A DNA stretch of 9,241 nt from Bacteroidota bacterium. GTDB lineage: Bacteria > Bacteroidota > Bacteroidia > Bacteroidales > Prolixibacteraceae. Location of the stretch: assembly GCA_030706665.1 (NCBI GenBank), contig JAUZOB010000119.1, forward strand, positions 1 to 9,241, read 5' to 3'. Under the pieces are notes generated by a model. It ran no database searches, was not told the origin of the DNA, and saw only the letters and a list, made by a program, of their open reading frames with translations. Made by a program: the position numbers and the translations under genes. Below are positions 7,103 through 9,241 of the stretch, one piece after another (the stretch's first letter is position 1; every line of letters starts with the position of its first letter).

Positions 7103-7139
7103 AGTCTCCATAAAGAGAAGCCTTTATTTGTAATAACGA

Positions 7140-8597
7140 TTATTGTCTTAAAGACAGTATAAAGATTGCTGTATATCCGGCAAATAGCATTACGTGCAAG
7201 TAAGCAAAAGAAAAATCTCCCCAAATGAAAGCAAAGACTAAAGCTGCTAAGAAATATAAACTTAACAATCCTTCAATGATGGTGATGTAACTGATCTTTT
7301 TCTTTGCGTATTTATTGCCTTGCCAGCTATCTTTCTTAGAATTTACATTGAATTTAGGAGTTCTTAAGAAAGAACTTTGAATCCCTAATAAACCTTCGAA
7401 TACAGCGATTGTGTTGTGAAATCCTAAGGCCATTGCATAGCTCAGGAAAACAAAGAATCGCATTAGGAATCCCGGAAAAGCTTTGCGTCCCTGACTTCTT
7501 TTGTCGTAAGCTAACCAGAAGTAGAAAAGAAGGATGAAGAAACTCATTAAGAAGATAGCACTTAAATTGAATAGATCATCGTATTTGTGCGTTTGATTTT
7601 TAATGTAAAACAATGGAACACTTAATATGGACATCAAAAATACAACGACGAAGAGAGAGCTGTTAAATAGATGGTAGATCCCGTTTATTTTGGTCATAAA
7701 AGGAGCATTGGAGCGAAGAACCCGTTTGGATATTTTTACCAAATTCTGAGCACCGCCTTTGGTCCATCTAAACTGCTGCCCTTTGATTGCACTCATCGTA
7801 ATAGGCAACTCTGCATTCGAGATAATATTTTCAAGATACTTAACCTTCCATCCATTAATCTGAGCTCGGTAACTTAGGTCAAGGTCTTCGGTAAGGGTAT
7901 CAGCATTCCAGTTTCCGGCATCGTAAATTGCTTCTTTTCTCCAGATACCTCCGGTTCCGTTAAAGTTAAGGAAATAACCTTTACTGTTACGGCCACGTTG
8001 TTCAATGGTGAAGTGTGTGTCAAGCGCAAAAGCCTGGATCTTAGTCAATATTGAATAGTCTTTGTTGATATGGCCCCAACGAGTTTGAACAACTGCAACT
8101 TTAGGATCTTTAAAATAGGCCATCGTATTGATGAGGAAATCATCATCTGGCAGGAAGTCTGCATCAAATATGGCGAAGAATTCACCTTTTGCAATTTCAA
8201 TACCTTCCTTTAGCGCACCAGCTTTAAAGCCGGAACGGTTAGTACGATGCACATGAACAATATCAATCCCCTGTTGTCTGATTTCTTCTACTTTTTTTCT
8301 GACAACTTCAACGGTTTCGTCAGTAGAATCATCGAGAACCTGAATTTCAAGTCTGTCTTTCGGATATTGCATCCGGCTGATGTTATCCAGTAAACGATCA
8401 ACTACATAATACTCGTTGAAAATTGGAAGCTGAATTGTAACATAGGGTATTTCGTCTTTTTCTAAATCCAGTTTTATCGGTTCCGGTTCGTGCATCTTAT
8501 CTCTTCTGTAGTTAAGTGCCAGAGCCAGTTGGAAAAGACTGTAAATAAAAATAAACGCCAAGGTTACCGCATATATACAAATAATGGCTGTTTGCAT
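7140..8597 (-). CDS. Cellulose-synthase-like processive GT2 membrane glycosyltransferase
   Basis: An inner-membrane family 2 transferase of the CesA/CslA type that would polymerise and possibly extrude a beta-linked polysaccharide from a nucleotide sugar. The 485 residues carry one N-terminal helix (about 4-28), a cytosolic catalytic domain (about 50-290), then about five hydrophobic segments (303-331, 345-363, 376-398, 435-458, 464-483). Catalytic marks: IQLPIFNE (55-62), LDDSTDET (88-95), FDADF (144-148), FNGTGGIWR (212-220), TED (236-238) and QQFRW (274-278), the D, DxD, TED, QxxRW set of processive enzymes. No PilZ domain and no bcsB, bcsC, bcsZ or diguanylate cyclase neighbours, so bacterial cellulose secretion of the Bcs type is not supported; the polymer is unknown. 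ATG start in an AT-rich leader. Lies 136 bases after the phosphorylase gene on the same strand; strong terminator downstream. Confidence 0.9.
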   Translation of the reverse strand: MQTAIICIYAVTLAFIFIYSLFQLALALNYRRDKMHEPEPIKLDLEKDEIPYVTIQLPIFNEYYVVDRLLDNISRMQYPKDRLEIQVLDDSTDETVEVVRKKVEEIRQQGIDIVHVHRTNRSGFKAGALKEGIEIAKGEFFAIFDADFLPDDDFLINTMAYFKDPKVAVVQTRWGHINKDYSILTKIQAFALDTHFTIEQRGRNSKGYFLNFNGTGGIWRKEAIYDAGNWNADTLTEDLDLSYRAQINGWKVKYLENIISNAELPITMSAIKGQQFRWTKGGAQNLVKISKRVLRSNAPFMTKINGIYHLFNSSLFVVVFLMSILSVPLFYIKNQTHKYDDLFNLSAIFLMSFFILLFYFWLAYDKRSQGRKAFPGFLMRFFVFLSYAMALGFHNTIAVFEGLLGIQSSFLRTPKFNVNSKKDSWQGNKYAKKKISYITIIEGLLSLYFLAALVFAFIWGDFSFAYLHVMLFAGYTAIFILSLRQ

Positions 8598-8687
8598 AGT
8601 ACTAAATTTTTAATTTTTGAATTTATAAAGTTGCCGGTACATTATTACTCATTTTTATTGTCCGCTGTATACGGTGAAAATTGCCTG

Positions 8688-8695
8688 CAAAAATA
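8688..8695 (-). promoter_or_regulatory. Candidate -7 element for the CesA-like gene
   Basis: Minus strand TATTTTTG, 90 bases before the ATG at 8597 and 38 bases after the phosphorylase stop. It matches TAnnTTTG and suggests separate transcription, though I see no terminator after the phosphorylase gene, so readthrough is possible. No -33 TTTG is found. Confidence 0.28.
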
Positions 8696-8733
8696 GGCTG
8701 ATTTGTTTAACCTGAAAATTCTGTTTAAAGAAT

Positions 8734-9241
8734 CTATAGGCTTTCATTTCCTAATTTATCTATAAACCGAAGGAAAAGCTTGATTAATAATCTCTCTGCT
8801 TTTTCTGCAATAGCAAGGATGTCAGCAATATCTACTTTTTTTAGATTGTTCGGATCACATTCATCAGTAAGGACTGAAACAGCTGCACATGGAAGATTCA
8901 TATGCTTTGCAACGATAACTTCCGGAACAGTAGACATTCCTACAGCGTCAGCACCAATCATTTTCAGATATCGGTATTCAGCTCTCGTCTCAAGATTCGG
9001 TCCCGCAACTGAAGCATACACTCCGACTTGAAGAGGAATATTCTCTTCTTTTGCACATTCCATCAAAAGTGAATTCATCGATGAAGAATACGGTTCACTC
9101 ATATCCGGAAACCGTGGTCCCATTTCATCAAGATTTGCACCTCTGAGAGGATTGTCGGGCAACAGATTAATATGGTCGTCGATCAGCATTAGTGAACCTT
9201 TTGAGAAATTCAAATTAAGCGCACCTGCAGCATTCGACAGA
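8734..9241 (-). CDS. Purine nucleoside phosphorylase, trimeric (PNP/MTAP) family, N-terminus outside window
   Basis: Cleaves purine nucleosides with phosphate to base plus (deoxy)ribose-1-phosphate in purine salvage. The frame is open to the right edge; the 168 visible codons are roughly the C-terminal 60 percent of a ~270-residue enzyme. An internal TTG at 9213 is not the start, because upstream codons read SNAAGALN, the family's TNAAGGLN base/phosphate loop. Further marks: LMLIDDHINL, DNPLRG, RFPDMSEPY, GVYASVAGPNLETRAE (with the Glu equal to human E201), ADAVGMSTVPEVI (Met equal to M219). At the human N243 position the sequence has Asp (VSVLTDECDP), as in methylthioadenosine phosphorylases, while the rest is PNP-like, so inosine/guanosine specificity is likely but not certain. 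Stop TAG at 8734; next gene downstream on the same strand is the CesA-like transferase. Confidence 0.92.
   Translation of the reverse strand, partial: LSNAAGALNLNFSKGSLMLIDDHINLLPDNPLRGANLDEMGPRFPDMSEPYSSSMNSLLMECAKEENIPLQVGVYASVAGPNLETRAEYRYLKMIGADAVGMSTVPEVIVAKHMNLPCAAVSVLTDECDPNNLKKVDIADILAIAEKAERLLIKLFLRFIDKLGNESL

Noticed and set aside
7024..7224. Minus-strand 66-codon open frame over the terminator
   Set aside because: It overlaps the CesA-like 3' end in another frame, spans the perfect palindrome, and its Cys/Phe-rich product resembles nothing.
8490..8696. Plus-strand 68-codon open frame in the spacer before the CesA-like gene
   Set aside because: Half lies antisense to the CesA-like 5' end and there is no family signal; chance opening in AT-rich DNA is enough.
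8683..8698. GCCT/AGGC hairpin after the phosphorylase gene
   Set aside because: Four base pairs without a T-run; too weak to call a terminator.

Overview
The window looks like chromosomal DNA of a Bacteroidota bacterium, perhaps near the Bacteroidales/Marinilabiliales; the lower rank is only an impression from protein style. The signs are AT-rich intergenic DNA, no Shine-Dalgarno sequence before any start I checked, several copies of a TAnnTTTG-type -7 element, and the lipA-lipB pair. There are eight protein genes, two of them cut by the window ends. I see no tRNA, rRNA, CRISPR array, insertion sequence or phage gene.

Left part (1-2040): a partial ArnT-like lipid-linked sugar transferase (minus strand, running off the left end) is divergent from a GtrB/DPMS-like GT2 transferase (plus strand, two C-terminal membrane helices). 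Their spacer holds back-to-back candidate promoters. A strong hairpin terminator follows the GT2 gene and probably serves the convergent lipB too.

Centre (2118-6340): lipA and lipB form a minus-strand operon with an 11-base gap and cover both steps of endogenous lipoate synthesis. Divergent from them is an 816-residue soluble histidine kinase (GAF, three PAS, HisKA, HATPase) with no receiver domain and no response regulator gene in view. A 16-base perfect palindrome lies 12 bases before its start.

Right part (6398-9241): three minus-strand genes. They are a GtrA-family membrane protein with no usable ATG start, a cellulose-synthase-like GT2 membrane protein followed by a perfect 17-bp inverted-repeat terminator, and the C-terminal part of a trimeric-type purine nucleoside phosphorylase (N-terminus outside the window).

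How the genes fit together: the ArnT-like enzyme, the GtrB-like GT2 and GtrA belong to families that make, move and use polyprenyl-phosphate sugars for envelope glycan modification. They are not one operon here, so a shared pathway is inference. The CesA-like protein suggests a separate polysaccharide synthesis function. lipA/lipB and the phosphorylase are housekeeping metabolism. Nothing in the window forms an obviously new multi-gene system. The best leads are the orphan multi-sensor kinase with its palindrome, the dispersed Gtr-like set, and a phosphorylase with an unusual base-binding residue.
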